Positions 16,127 to 24,015 of a DNA stretch of 32,750 nucleotides are shown here, in pieces. Source of the DNA: Streptomyces blattellae. Lineage in GTDB: Bacteria; Actinomycetota; Actinomycetes; Streptomycetales; Streptomycetaceae. The notes under the pieces are model-generated. The model saw only the letters and a list, made by a program, of their open reading frames with translations, ran no database searches and had not been told where the DNA came from. Positions within the stretch are counted from its first letter, which is position 1; each line of letters begins with the position of its first letter. The translations under genes and the position numbers were made by a program. The stretch is taken from the NCBI RefSeq assembly GCF_009709555.1, contig NZ_WJBG01000097.1, positions 1 through 32,750 on the forward strand. Direction: 5' to 3'.

Positions 16127-16140
16127 GGTTCACATGAACC
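16127..16140. promoter_or_regulatory. Operator-like palindrome 3 (GGTTCA-N2-TGAACC) before iclR
   Basis: GGTTCACATGAACC carries the same arms as the two sites in the divergent promoter, but with a 2-bp spacer. It lies 16 bp before the iclR ATG, where a bound protein would block transcription or translation initiation, so autoregulation is likely. An 11-bp palindrome GGTACGGTACC lies just upstream (16104-16114). Confidence 0.6.
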
Positions 16141-16156
16141 CGCGTGAGGGACGAGA

Positions 16157-16936
16157 ATGAGCTCAGTAGTCAAGTCAGCCGATCGCACGCTGGCGATCCT
16201 TGAGTTGCTCACCGAGCACCGCGACGGACTCACGCTCACCGAGATCCAGCGCTCTCTCGAGTTCCCCAAGAGCAGCACCTACGTGTTGCTGATGACGATG
16301 GCTTCCCGCGGATTCCTTGAGCAGGATCCGGAGAGCCGGCGCTTCCGGGTCGGCATCCGGCTCTGGCAGGCCGGTCAGAGCTACGTCGCGGCCTCCGATC
16401 TGGAGAAGGTGGCGCTGCCCTACATGGAGTCCCTTCGCAACATGGTCAACGAGACGGTGCACCTGGCCACGCTCCATGGCATCGACAACGTCTACGTCGC
16501 CAAGGTCGACTCCGACCAGCAACTCCGACTCGCCTCCCGCGTCGGGGTGCGCCTGCCCGCCTACGCCACCGGCATCGGCAAGGCGCTGCTCAGCCAACTC
16601 GACGACTCCGAGGTCAAGGCCCGCTTCGCCGACGTCGAATTCGTGCGGTACACCCCGCAGACCATCGTCTCTCTGCCCGAACTCCTCACCCGTCTGCAGG
16701 AGATCCGCACGACCGGATACGCGACGGACAACTCCGAGTACACGCCTGGCGTCTTCTGCATCGCCGCCACGGTGTCGGGGCGGGGCAGCGGGGCGCGCGC
16801 GGCGATCAGCGTGTCGATACCGGAAGTCCGTAAGACCCCGGTTCTCATCGAACGCACCATCACGTACGTCCGCTCGACGGCCCAGCAGATCTCCCAGCGA
16901 ATGGGCTGCACGGAGGCAGGCGCGACCTCGCTGTGA
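16157..16936 (+). CDS. IclR-family transcriptional regulator
   Basis: A 259-residue IclR protein of standard size. The N-terminal winged helix covers about residues 7-67 (LAILELLTEHRDGLTLTEIQ, FPKSSTYVLLMTMASRGFLE). The C-terminal effector domain starts near residue 80 and includes ATGIGKALLSQL and the TGYATDNSEYTPGVFCIAAT segment whose residues line the ligand pocket. The gene lies between the CoA ligase and the FAH-family hydrolase. Its likely operators are the GGTTCA/TGAACC palindromes, one upstream of its own gene and two in the shared divergent promoter. This suggests it controls both operons in response to a substrate or intermediate. Confidence 0.95.
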   Translation: MSSVVKSADRTLAILELLTEHRDGLTLTEIQRSLEFPKSSTYVLLMTMASRGFLEQDPESRRFRVGIRLWQAGQSYVAASDLEKVALPYMESLRNMVNETVHLATLHGIDNVYVAKVDSDQQLRLASRVGVRLPAYATGIGKALLSQLDDSEVKARFADVEFVRYTPQTIVSLPELLTRLQEIRTTGYATDNSEYTPGVFCIAATVSGRGSGARAAISVSIPEVRKTPVLIERTITYVRSTAQQISQRMGCTEAGATSL

Positions 16937-16990
16937 CGCAGGCGGTGCGACGTACCGCCGTCATCGGATCATCCATTGAGGAGTGAGCAC

Positions 16991-17854
16991 GTGCAACTGA
17001 TGCGCCATGGCGCCGTCGGTGCCGAGCAGCCGGCTGTCCGGGACTCGCAAGGCCGCACCTTCGACGCCCGACCGGTCACCGCCGACTACGACGGTCCGTT
17101 TCTCGAAGCAGACGGCACCGAGCGACTCCGGGCGGCCCTGGATGCCGGCGAGCTGCCCGAGATCGACATTTCCGGCCGGCGACTTGGCTCTCCGATCGCT
17201 CGTCCTACGGCTGTGGTGTGCATCGGCATGAACTACGCCGCTCATGCCGCCGAATCCGGCTCCGCCCCGCCGCCGTACCCCGTGGTCTTCCTCAAGCATC
17301 CCGGGTGCGTGATAGGGCCGAACGACGATGTGATCATGCCGGTCGGCTCGGCCAAGACGGACTGGGAGGTCGAACTCGCCGTCGTCATCAAGAAAACCCC
17401 GCGCTACCTGAGCGATCCCGCCCAGGCCGCCGACTACATCGCCGGCTATGCGCTGGCCAACGACCTGTCGGAACGGGCATTCCAGCTTGAGACGTCCGGC
17501 GGTCAATGGTCGAAGGGCAAGTGTGCCGAGACGTTCAACCCGCTCGGCCCGGTACTGCGCCCGGCTGCCGAAGTCGACCCGGACGACCTGCGGCTGCGGA
17601 CCTGGATCAACGGCGAGCTGCGCCAGGACTCCACGACAGCGGACATGATCTTCTCAGTGGCCGACATCCTCGTGCACCTGAGCCGGCACATGCTGCTCAT
17701 GCCGGGCGACGTCGTCAGTACGGGCACGCCGCAAGGCGTGGCGCTGTCCGGGCGCTATCCGTATCTGAAGGTCGGCGACGTGATGGCCATGGAGATCGAG
17801 GAACTCGGCCGACAGGAGCAGCGAATCGTTGACCGTGCTTTGCCGGCTGCCTGA
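16991..17854 (+). CDS. Fumarylacetoacetate-hydrolase-family protein
   Basis: A 287-residue FAH-family enzyme. The fold markers are CIGMNYAAHAAES, YPVVFLKHPGCVIGPNDD, the metal-binding Glu pair in DWEVELAVVI, the Asp in ANDLSERAFQ, and the C-terminal GDVVSTGTPQGVAL. Members hydrolyse C-C bonds in acylpyruvates or 2,4-diketo acids, or decarboxylate/isomerise related compounds, using Mg or Mn. The segment GGQWSKGKCAETFNPLGPVL recalls 2,4-diketo-3-deoxy-L-rhamnonate hydrolases, which would suit the rhamnosidase, but aromatic-pathway members also exist. I chose GTG 16991, which has GAGGAG eight bases upstream; a TTG at 16976 is less likely. It follows iclR by 54 bp in the same operon. Confidence 0.93.
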   Translation: MQLMRHGAVGAEQPAVRDSQGRTFDARPVTADYDGPFLEADGTERLRAALDAGELPEIDISGRRLGSPIARPTAVVCIGMNYAAHAAESGSAPPPYPVVFLKHPGCVIGPNDDVIMPVGSAKTDWEVELAVVIKKTPRYLSDPAQAADYIAGYALANDLSERAFQLETSGGQWSKGKCAETFNPLGPVLRPAAEVDPDDLRLRTWINGELRQDSTTADMIFSVADILVHLSRHMLLMPGDVVSTGTPQGVALSGRYPYLKVGDVMAMEIEELGRQEQRIVDRALPAA

Positions 17855-17860
17855 GCCTCG

Positions 17861-18025
17861 ACACACCGCGTGACGGCCGGGACCCTCCACACTCGCCAGT
17901 CGTTCGGCGAACGCCCCCAGAACCCCCCGCGACATCGGATCCAACTCACCCGGATCCGGGATGCGTTCGGCACAGGCGGTGGCAACGGTGTCGTACGACT
18001 CCCGGATGGCAGCGAGGCAGGACGG
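17861..18025 (-). pseudogene. N-terminal remnant of a class I SAM-dependent methyltransferase
   Basis: A minus-strand frame reads CLAAIRESYDTVATACAERI, then PDPGELDPMSRGVLGAFAER. From memory this matches the N-terminal helix of a common actinobacterial methyltransferase group (TRxAYDxVAxxYAE...LDRxxLxAFAE). The reading stops before the glycine-rich SAM motif would begin, and the rest of that frame runs antisense through the end of the FAH-family gene. No catalytic core is left. It is a remnant rather than a gene. Confidence 0.5.
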
Positions 18026-18254
18026 CTCGGTCACGAGGCGAATGCAGGCGACGGCACCGACACCGTCCCGGCCGGCCCCTGCCTCCTCGCCGTACCCCGG
18101 CATCAGACAGTCACCTCCGCCACGTCTGACCTCGTCGGCGTCCCCGGCCACCCACTCGCCGATGACGACCAGCTTCGATCCGGCCGCGATCGATACCTGC
18201 CGACAGGCATCGACCCGGACCTCAGGCGTGCCGACTCCCTGGCAGGGCTGATCT
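18026..18254. other. Spacer without a recognisable gene
   Basis: The minus-strand frame is open but the translated sequence (for example AAGSKLVVIGEWVAGDADEV) resembles nothing I recognise. It links two gene remnants and is likely decayed. Confidence 0.4.
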
Positions 18255-18435
18255 CTCACCCCGGTGGCGGACGGACTCGATGTGAGCGAGGTATTCGTGG
18301 GTCCAGGCGCACAGTCCGTCGATCGTCATGCGCAGGGCCCGACCGGGCTCGGTGAGGGTGGACTCGACCCCGGCGGCACCGTGGGGTGAACCTTCCGGTC
18401 GACCAGTCCGTTGCGCTCCACCACCTGACGAGCGC
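18255..18435 (-). pseudogene. Frameshifted HxlR-family regulator remnant
   Basis: Two minus-strand frames together spell the C-terminal half of an HxlR winged-helix regulator. The first, about 18433 to 18371, gives VVERNGLVDRKVHPTVPP. The second, about 18371 to 18258, gives VESTLTEPGRALRMTIDGLC, then AWTHEYLAHIE. In intact HxlR proteins these follow each other directly (GLVxRxxxPTVPPxVEYxLTxxGRxL). The switch near 18371 is a frameshift of one or two bases. The upstream recognition helices are not recognisable. Confidence 0.65.
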
Positions 18436-18558
18436 GCACGGACACCCACGTCCAACGCCCGGGCGATACCTCTGCGAAGCACCTGCCTCCGCTTGAGCGC
18501 GAGTGGAGCTCGTGCCGGATCAGCGGCGCGGAGTCACGCACGAGGAGGGCGGGGACGA

Positions 18559-19803
18559 TCAGCGGCTGCAGGACGAGGTCACCGGCTCGGGAACAGCCGC
18601 GCTGGGAACGGCCGGTTCGGCAGCTTCCGCTTCGGGGACGGCCGGTTCGGCAAGCCCTGATTCGGAAGGGGCCGGTTTGCGGATCAGGAGCAGGGCCGCG
18701 TCGTCGTGCAGTCGACCGCCCACATGGGCCAGCAGCTCGTCATGGATCGCGCCGAGGGTGCGTGCCGGCTCGTCGGAGACGTGGCGCTCCAGGCCCTCGG
18801 CGAGCGGATAGAAGGCACGGCCCCGGTCGCGGGCCTCGGTCACTCCGTCGGTGTAGAGGAGCAGTTGATCTCCGTCGGCGAAGGGCAGCACCCGCAGGCC
18901 GGGGATGTCACCCGTCAGGGCGCGCAGTCCGAGGGGCGGGGCCGGACGCGTGGACTCGACCGCCGTGACGGTCCCGCAGGCGTGCACCAGCAGCGGAGGG
19001 GTGTGTCCGCAGTTCACCACCTCCAGGTGTCCTGTTTCGGGGAATCCGGCGACCACTGCGGTGACGAAGTCGTCGTGACCGAGGTTGCGCGCCAGACTCC
19101 GTTCGATCCTTTCGACCACGGCGAGGAGATCGGGCTCGTCGTAGGCGGCCTCACGGAAGACACCGAGGACCAGCGCGGCGGTCCCCACGGCCGGAAGCCC
19201 CTTGCCGCGCACATCGCCGACGATCAGCCGCACTCCGTACGGGGTCGGTATCAGCGCGTAGAGATCCCCGCCGATACGTGCCTCTGCCGCCGCGGCGCTG
19301 TACCGGACCGCCACCTGAAACGGGCCGACGATCGCCGGCACGGGCCTGAGCAGCGCGTGCTGGGCGGTCTCCGCGACCGAGCGGACGGCCGCGAGTACCC
19401 GTTCTCGGCGCCCGCGCAAGGCGCTGGCCAGGCCGCTCGCAAGGGTGACGGCCACCAGGGCGGACAGTACGGCGCCCAGTTCACGGCCCGGAACACCGTC
19501 CCGGACACCAAGCGTCGCGCCGAGCCCCACCGCGAGGAGACCGACGCAGAGCACCCCGCGCGGTCCGTTGGTGGTGGCGGCCAGAGCCGGCCCCGCCGCG
19601 AGCAGGGGCAGCCAGATCATCCCCGCTCCATCGGCGAGATCGGCGAGCACGACCACGGAGACGATCAGCACGGGCAGGATGGGTGTACCGGCAGCCAACT
19701 GCGCGACGGCACGCCTGCGGGCCCCAGCCCTGGGGCCGGCCACCCGGTCTCTGAACAGCCGCATCGGCCAGTGGTCGTCACCATGGTCTCGGGCCTGACT
19801 CAT
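18559..19803 (-). CDS. Membrane-anchored SpoIIE/PP2C-type serine phosphatase
   Basis: A 414-residue protein. The first 50 residues are basic. Four or five hydrophobic helices follow (about 45-150: VLIVSVVVLADLAD, MIWLPLLAAGPALAA, VLCVGLLAVGLGATLG, LGAVLSALVAVTLASGLAS). The C-terminal PP2C-like domain has IGGDLYALIPTPYGVRLIVGDVRGKG, VNCGHTPPLL, LLLYTDGVTEARD and HDDAALLLI, which provide the metal-binding aspartates. Proteins of this kind dephosphorylate anti-anti-sigma factors. The tail is a low-complexity EPAVP/EAAEPAVP stretch encoded by near-direct repeats around 18605-18650. The partner is not encoded next door, although an RsbW-like ATPase lies 7 kb away. Confidence 0.92.
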   Translation of the reverse strand: MSQARDHGDDHWPMRLFRDRVAGPRAGARRRAVAQLAAGTPILPVLIVSVVVLADLADGAGMIWLPLLAAGPALAATTNGPRGVLCVGLLAVGLGATLGVRDGVPGRELGAVLSALVAVTLASGLASALRGRRERVLAAVRSVAETAQHALLRPVPAIVGPFQVAVRYSAAAAEARIGGDLYALIPTPYGVRLIVGDVRGKGLPAVGTAALVLGVFREAAYDEPDLLAVVERIERSLARNLGHDDFVTAVVAGFPETGHLEVVNCGHTPPLLVHACGTVTAVESTRPAPPLGLRALTGDIPGLRVLPFADGDQLLLYTDGVTEARDRGRAFYPLAEGLERHVSDEPARTLGAIHDELLAHVGGRLHDDAALLLIRKPAPSESGLAEPAVPEAEAAEPAVPSAAVPEPVTSSCSR

Positions 19804-19902
19804 GTTTGTCCGCAGTCCTCACCTGTGCGCCGAGCACACTCCTGAAATGCCTGTTTCATCCAGAGAACGGGGTCAGGGCGGGCATCCGCAAGAAGAGGAT
19901 TT

Positions 19903-20661
19903 TCAGATAGTGAGCGAAAGGCTCCTGGTGACGCGGCTCGCGGTCGGGAGCAGCCGGGCCCGGATCTCGGGCAGCCGCGAGAGCCGGTCCGCCGGCAGTG
20001 ACACCCCGAGCGAGCCGAGCGTGTCCCTGCTGTAGACGGGGACGGCGACACAGACCGTGCCGAGGGCGTATTCCTCCAGGTCCGTGACGGCCGGGGCGAC
20101 GGGTGAGGAGTCCAGCCGCCGCAGCAGTTCCGGCAGGCTGGTGACCGTCCGTGGCGTGAGGTCGGCGAGGTGGTGACGGGACAGGTAGTCCCTGCGGGCG
20201 GCGTCGTCCAGCTCTCGGAGCACCGACTTGCCCAGCGCGGTGGCGTGCCCCGCGTCCTCGAAACCCACCCAGAGGTCGACGCGGGGCGTCCGAGGACTGT
20301 CGACGATCTCCGCGACTCGGATTTCGCCGTCCTCGTAGAAGGTGAGGTAGGTGGCGGTCGCCAGTTCGTCCCGCAGCGCGGCGAGCGTGGGACGGACGCG
20401 GCTGAGCAGCGCTTGTCCACGGCCCGTGGTCTGCAGCGTCTGCAGCTTGTCACCGAGGATGAATCCGCCGTCGTCCAGCTTCCGCACGTATCCGTCGTGG
20501 ACCAGTGTCCGCAACAGGTGATACGCGGTCGCCAGGGGCAGGCCCGTCTCACGTGCCAGCTGTTTCGCCGGCACGCCGGTCTCGTGCGCGCTCACCGCCT
20601 CCAGCAGGCGCAGGGCCCGCTGGACGGACGTGATCAGCGTAGGGCCGTCGTCCGCACCCAT
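19903..20661 (-). CDS. IclR-family transcriptional regulator (second)
   Basis: A 252-residue IclR protein. Its winged helix (VQRALRLLEAVSAHETGVPA, LPLATAYHLLRTLVHDGYVRK) covers about residues 12-65. Its effector domain includes GHATALGKSVLREL and TDLEEYALGTVCVAVPV. It shares only family-level similarity with the regulator at 16157. No good Shine-Dalgarno precedes ATG 20661. It lies 244 bp downstream of the IlvD/Edd dehydratase gene on the same strand and may control that gene and the divergent sugar kinase. No matching palindrome was identified. Confidence 0.93.
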   Translation of the reverse strand: MGADDGPTLITSVQRALRLLEAVSAHETGVPAKQLARETGLPLATAYHLLRTLVHDGYVRKLDDGGFILGDKLQTLQTTGRGQALLSRVRPTLAALRDELATATYLTFYEDGEIRVAEIVDSPRTPRVDLWVGFEDAGHATALGKSVLRELDDAARRDYLSRHHLADLTPRTVTSLPELLRRLDSSPVAPAVTDLEEYALGTVCVAVPVYSRDTLGSLGVSLPADRLSRLPEIRARLLPTASRVTRSLSLTI

Positions 20662-20870
20662 ACGACCAGCTTGCGTCAGGCGTACACCGCGAGCAACGTG
20701 GGCGAGCCAGATCTTCTGCTTGGGCTCGTCGCAGCAGACGATCTCCGCGCAGGGATCTTCCGGCTAACGGAGTTGCCCGAGCCTCACCGATCGATACGAG
20801 GACAGGACTTCGGCTCTCCACCCAACGGCCGGACCGGAATCCAACGCCCAGGCGGCAGCAGCATCGGGGC

Positions 20871-20897
20871 GTCGGCGATGTCGGCGATGTCGGCGAC
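20871..20897. repeat. Three tandem 9-bp repeats after the dehydratase gene
   Basis: GTCGGCGAT, GTCGGCGAT and GTCGGCGAC lie directly downstream of the IlvD/Edd stop codon, in a 244-bp gap that otherwise holds no recognisable gene. Confidence 0.7.
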
Positions 20898-20905
20898 ACC
20901 AGCGA

Positions 20906-22621
20906 TCAGTGCGACTCACGCGTGACGTCCGACCCGCTTGAGCCGACCAGGAAGTCGAGGTCGGCACCGCTGTCGGCCTGCAGCACGTGGTCGACGTAGA
21001 GCCGCTCCCAGCCGCGCCGGGGGCTTGCGAAGCCGTCGACCGTGGCGTGGTTGGGCTCTCGGCGTGCGAGTTCGTCGTTCGGTACGTCGACGTCGATGCG
21101 ACGGGCCTCGACGTCGAGGGTGATGAAGTCACCGGTCCGAACCAGTGCGAGAGGGCCGCCGGCCGCGGCTTCCGGGGCGACGTGCAGCACGACCGTGCCG
21201 TACGCCGTACCGCTCATCCGGCCGTCGCACACGCGGACCATGTCGCGGACGCCCTGTTCCAGCAGCTTCTTCGGCAAGGGCATGTTCGACACCTCGGGCA
21301 TGCCGGGGTAGCCCTTGGGACCGCAGCCGCGCAGGACGAGGACGGAGTCGGCGTCGACGTCCAGTCCGGGGTCGTCGACGCGGGCGTGGAAGTCCTCGAT
21401 GGAGTCGAAGACGACCGCCCGGCCACGGTGACGCAGCAGGTGCGGGGAGGCCGCGGCAGGTTTGATGAGCGCCCCGTCGGGGGCGAGGTTGCCGCGCAGG
21501 ACGGCGATGCCGCCTTCGGCGACGAGCGGTTCGGAGCGGGTGCGGATGACCTCGCTGTCCCAGATCGGAGCGTCGTCGAGGGAGTCGACCAGTGGTTTGC
21601 CGGTGACGGTCAGCGCGTCGGGGTCGAGCAGGTCACGGACCTCACGCAGCACGGCGAGCAGTCCCCCGGCGCGGTGGAAGTCCTCCATGAGGAAGCGGCC
21701 GGCCGGCTGGAGGTCCACCAGGACCGGTACCCGGGAGCCGATGCGGTCGAAGTCGTCGAGCGACAGGTCGATGCCCAGTCGGCCAGCGATCGCGAGGAGG
21801 TGGACGACCGCGTTGGTCGAGCCGCCGACCGCGGCCAGCGCCACGATCGCGTTGTGGAAGGACGCCTTGGTCAGAAGGGTGCCCGGCCGCCGGTCGGCCG
21901 CGACCATGTCCACGACGAGCCGGCCGGTGTGGTGCGCGGCCTCCAGCAGACGGCTGTCGGGGGCGGGTGTTCCGGCCGTTCCCGGCATCACCGTGCCCAG
22001 GGCCTCGGCGACCACTGCCATCGTCGAAGCCGTGCCCATCGTGTTGCAGTGCCCGCGGCTGCGGATCATCGCCGACTCGGAACGGGTGAACTGCTCCTCG
22101 GAGAGCGTGCCCGCACGCACCTCCTCCGACAACCGCCACAGGTCCGTGCCGCAGCCCAGCGGTGTCCCGCGAAAGGTCCCGGTCAGCATCGGGCCACCGG
22201 GCACGACGACAGCGGGCAGATCGACCGAGGAGGCGGCCATGAGCAGCGACGGGATCGTCTTGTCGCAGCCGCCCAGCAGGACGACACCGTCGATCGGGTT
22301 GGCCCGCAGCATCTCCTCCGTGGCCATCGCTGCCATGTTGCGCCAGAGCATGGCGGTGGGACGGACGTTCGTCTCGCCCAGCGACACCACGGGCAGATCC
22401 AGCGGTATGCCGCCCGCCTCGTACACGCCGCCTCGCACCGAGGCCGCGACCTCGTCCAGGTGCGCGTTGCAAGGGGTCAGGTCCGAGGCGGTGTTGGCGA
22501 TGGCGATCTGCGGTCGGCCGGTGAAGGCGTCACCGGGAACGCCGCGTCTCATCCAGGCGCGGTGGATGTAGGCGTTGCGGTCCTGACCCGCGTACCACTG
22601 CGCGCTGCGGAGCCTCACCAT
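20906..22621 (-). CDS. IlvD/Edd-family dehydratase (dihydroxy-acid or sugar-acid dehydratase)
   Basis: A 571-residue iron-sulfur dehydratase of normal length. The three cluster cysteines are visible in LTPCNAHLDE, GGCDKTIPS and RGHCNTMGTAST. The N-terminal sequence (SAQWYAGQDRNAYIHRAWMR) is of the type seen in pentonate/sugar-acid dehydratases rather than in IlvD of branched-chain amino-acid synthesis. Such enzymes convert aldonic acids to 2-keto-3-deoxy acids. I chose ATG 22621 because GGAAGGGA lies just upstream; the longer frame to 22858 runs through a 7-bp repeat and is unlikely to be coding. The divergent PfkB kinase could phosphorylate the product. The exact substrate is unknown. Confidence 0.92.
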   Translation of the reverse strand: MVRLRSAQWYAGQDRNAYIHRAWMRRGVPGDAFTGRPQIAIANTASDLTPCNAHLDEVAASVRGGVYEAGGIPLDLPVVSLGETNVRPTAMLWRNMAAMATEEMLRANPIDGVVLLGGCDKTIPSLLMAASSVDLPAVVVPGGPMLTGTFRGTPLGCGTDLWRLSEEVRAGTLSEEQFTRSESAMIRSRGHCNTMGTASTMAVVAEALGTVMPGTAGTPAPDSRLLEAAHHTGRLVVDMVAADRRPGTLLTKASFHNAIVALAAVGGSTNAVVHLLAIAGRLGIDLSLDDFDRIGSRVPVLVDLQPAGRFLMEDFHRAGGLLAVLREVRDLLDPDALTVTGKPLVDSLDDAPIWDSEVIRTRSEPLVAEGGIAVLRGNLAPDGALIKPAAASPHLLRHRGRAVVFDSIEDFHARVDDPGLDVDADSVLVLRGCGPKGYPGMPEVSNMPLPKKLLEQGVRDMVRVCDGRMSGTAYGTVVLHVAPEAAAGGPLALVRTGDFITLDVEARRIDVDVPNDELARREPNHATVDGFASPRRGWERLYVDHVLQADSGADLDFLVGSSGSDVTRESH

Positions 22622-23012
22622 GCAGTCCCTTCCGACAGGCGGTACGACGTCCACAACCCGGCACCCGGCACCCGGCACCCGGCACCCGGCACCCGGCACC
22701 CGGTGCAGCCTACGCAGCCGCGCTACGGACCGACAGACCCCGGCGGCTCTCCGAATCCCCGCGGAGATCGCACCCTCATACGATGCCGCGCTGCCCGAGT
22801 CGCCTCTCCCGCAGGGCAGATGACAGGTCCGAGTACGGTCGCCCAACACGCATGGCACATACCGGACTTCGAGCGCCCGATCGCGTTAGGCAGCGGCATT
22901 TACGCGGGAGTGGCCCGCGTCCCCTGAACCACCGCGCCACGTCACCGGGCTGCCCGTTCCCGTCCGGGTGCCGATCGTAGACTGAGCGCCCAAGCAGGGG
23001 AGGTGCTGCCGG
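22622..23012. promoter_or_regulatory. Divergent intergenic region between dehydratase and PfkB kinase
   Basis: 391 bp that must hold the promoters of both genes. It contains the dehydratase Shine-Dalgarno, the 7-bp repeat at 22661-22702, a possible 35-codon frame (22819-22926) with a rare TTA codon and no known homology, a TAGACT that could be a -10 for the kinase (22978-22983), and the kinase Shine-Dalgarno GGGGAGG. No clear operator palindrome was seen. Confidence 0.5.
22661..22702. repeat. Six tandem copies of the 7-mer GCACCCG in the dehydratase leader
   Basis: Six perfect copies, with a degenerate seventh (CAACCCG) before them, lie 40-81 bp upstream of the dehydratase ATG. They are not a multiple of three and lie outside any supported coding frame. 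Confidence 0.95.
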
Positions 23013-23912
23013 GTGGAGCCGCCAACGAGGGGACGCCGCCCGGTAGGTCTGTTCGTCGGCTTGTCGACGCTGGACGTCATCCAGCTCGTGGACCATGTGC
23101 CCGATGCCGACGAGAAACTGACGGCCCGTGAGCAGGTGGTGGCCGCAGGCGGTCCGGCGGCGAACGCGGCCGCGGCCTTCACTCACTCGGGCGGTGCGGC
23201 GAGGCTGCTCACCGCGATCGGCTCTCATCCCTTGGGACGTGCGGTCGCAGCGGACCTGGACGGGCTGGGCGTGACCGTGTCCGACCTGACGGCCGATGCG
23301 GTCGAACCGCCCACCGTGTCGTCCATTCTGGTGACCGCATCCAGTGGGCAACGCGCTGTCGCCTCGACCAACGCGACCGGGCACCGGCTCGTTCCGCCCG
23401 ACGGCCTCGACGCGATGGTGGCGGGCTGCGACATCGTCGAAGTCGACGGCCATCACATGGAGTTGGCCGTGGCTGCCGCCCACGCCGCGCGTGCCGCCGG
23501 CTGCCGGACCCTTCTCGACGGCGGCAGTTGGAAGACCGGCACAGAGAACTTGCTGCCGTCGATCGACGTGGCCGTCTGCTCGGACGACTTCCACCCGCCC
23601 GGCACCCACACACCGGCGGACACGCTGCGCTTTCTGCGGGACCACGGGGTTGTCTGGTCCGCCGTCAGCCGGGGCGGACAGCCCATCGTGTGGGCGGGCC
23701 CGGACGACAGCGGCACGGTGGACGTGCCGCCGGTCCGGGTGGCGGACACCCTGGGAGCCGGTGATGTCCTGCACGGAACCCTCGCGTATCGCCTCGCGGT
23801 TCAGGGCCGGTTGACTTCACAACGCTTCGTCGAGGCGTTGCGAGGAGCGGCGGCGGTGGCCTCACGGGCATGTGCCTCGTTCGGTACCCGGGCCTGGATG
23901 CTGGACGGGTGA
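23013..23912 (+). CDS. PfkB-family carbohydrate kinase (ribokinase-like)
   Basis: A 299-residue sugar kinase. The N-terminal substrate-binding signature is VVAAGGPAANAAAAFTHSGG (about 45-64). The C-terminal anion-hole and catalytic-base motif is VADTLGAGDVLHGTLAYRLA, with the Asp of GAGD as the base. The middle part (GHRLVPPDGL, LDGGSW) fits the fold. It transfers phosphate from ATP to a sugar or keto-deoxy sugar acid in the cytoplasm. It is transcribed away from the IlvD/Edd dehydratase; together they could form a 2-keto-3-deoxy-acid branch. GTG 23013 has GGGGAGG about ten bases upstream. Confidence 0.92.
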   Translation: MEPPTRGRRPVGLFVGLSTLDVIQLVDHVPDADEKLTAREQVVAAGGPAANAAAAFTHSGGAARLLTAIGSHPLGRAVAADLDGLGVTVSDLTADAVEPPTVSSILVTASSGQRAVASTNATGHRLVPPDGLDAMVAGCDIVEVDGHHMELAVAAAHAARAAGCRTLLDGGSWKTGTENLLPSIDVAVCSDDFHPPGTHTPADTLRFLRDHGVVWSAVSRGGQPIVWAGPDDSGTVDVPPVRVADTLGAGDVLHGTLAYRLAVQGRLTSQRFVEALRGAAAVASRACASFGTRAWMLDG

Positions 23913-23953
23913 CCCGACGCGGGCAGCCGACGCCGCGATGAGCGGGTCGTGTC

Positions 23954-24013
23954 TGTTCCGCATGCCTGTTCTGCATGCCTGCGTGCCCGTTCTGCGTGCC
24001 CGTTCTGGGTGGG
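23954..24013. repeat. Imperfect 13-bp tandem repeats after the sugar kinase
   Basis: Four units of the form yGTTCyGCrTGCC lie at 23954-23966, 23967-23979, 23988-24000 and 24001-24013, with an 8-bp partial unit between the second and third. They fill the gap between the sugar kinase and the truncated mannosidase gene. Confidence 0.75.
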
Positions 24014-24015
24014 CG

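Noticed and set aside
22819..22926. 35-codon frame with a TTA codon upstream of the sugar kinase
   Set aside because: No ribosome binding site or homology seen; the rare codon alone does not make it a gene.
20987..22927. Long plus-strand open frame opposite the IlvD/Edd gene
   Set aside because: Antisense shadow caused by high GC at third positions; the minus-strand protein has all three cluster cysteines.
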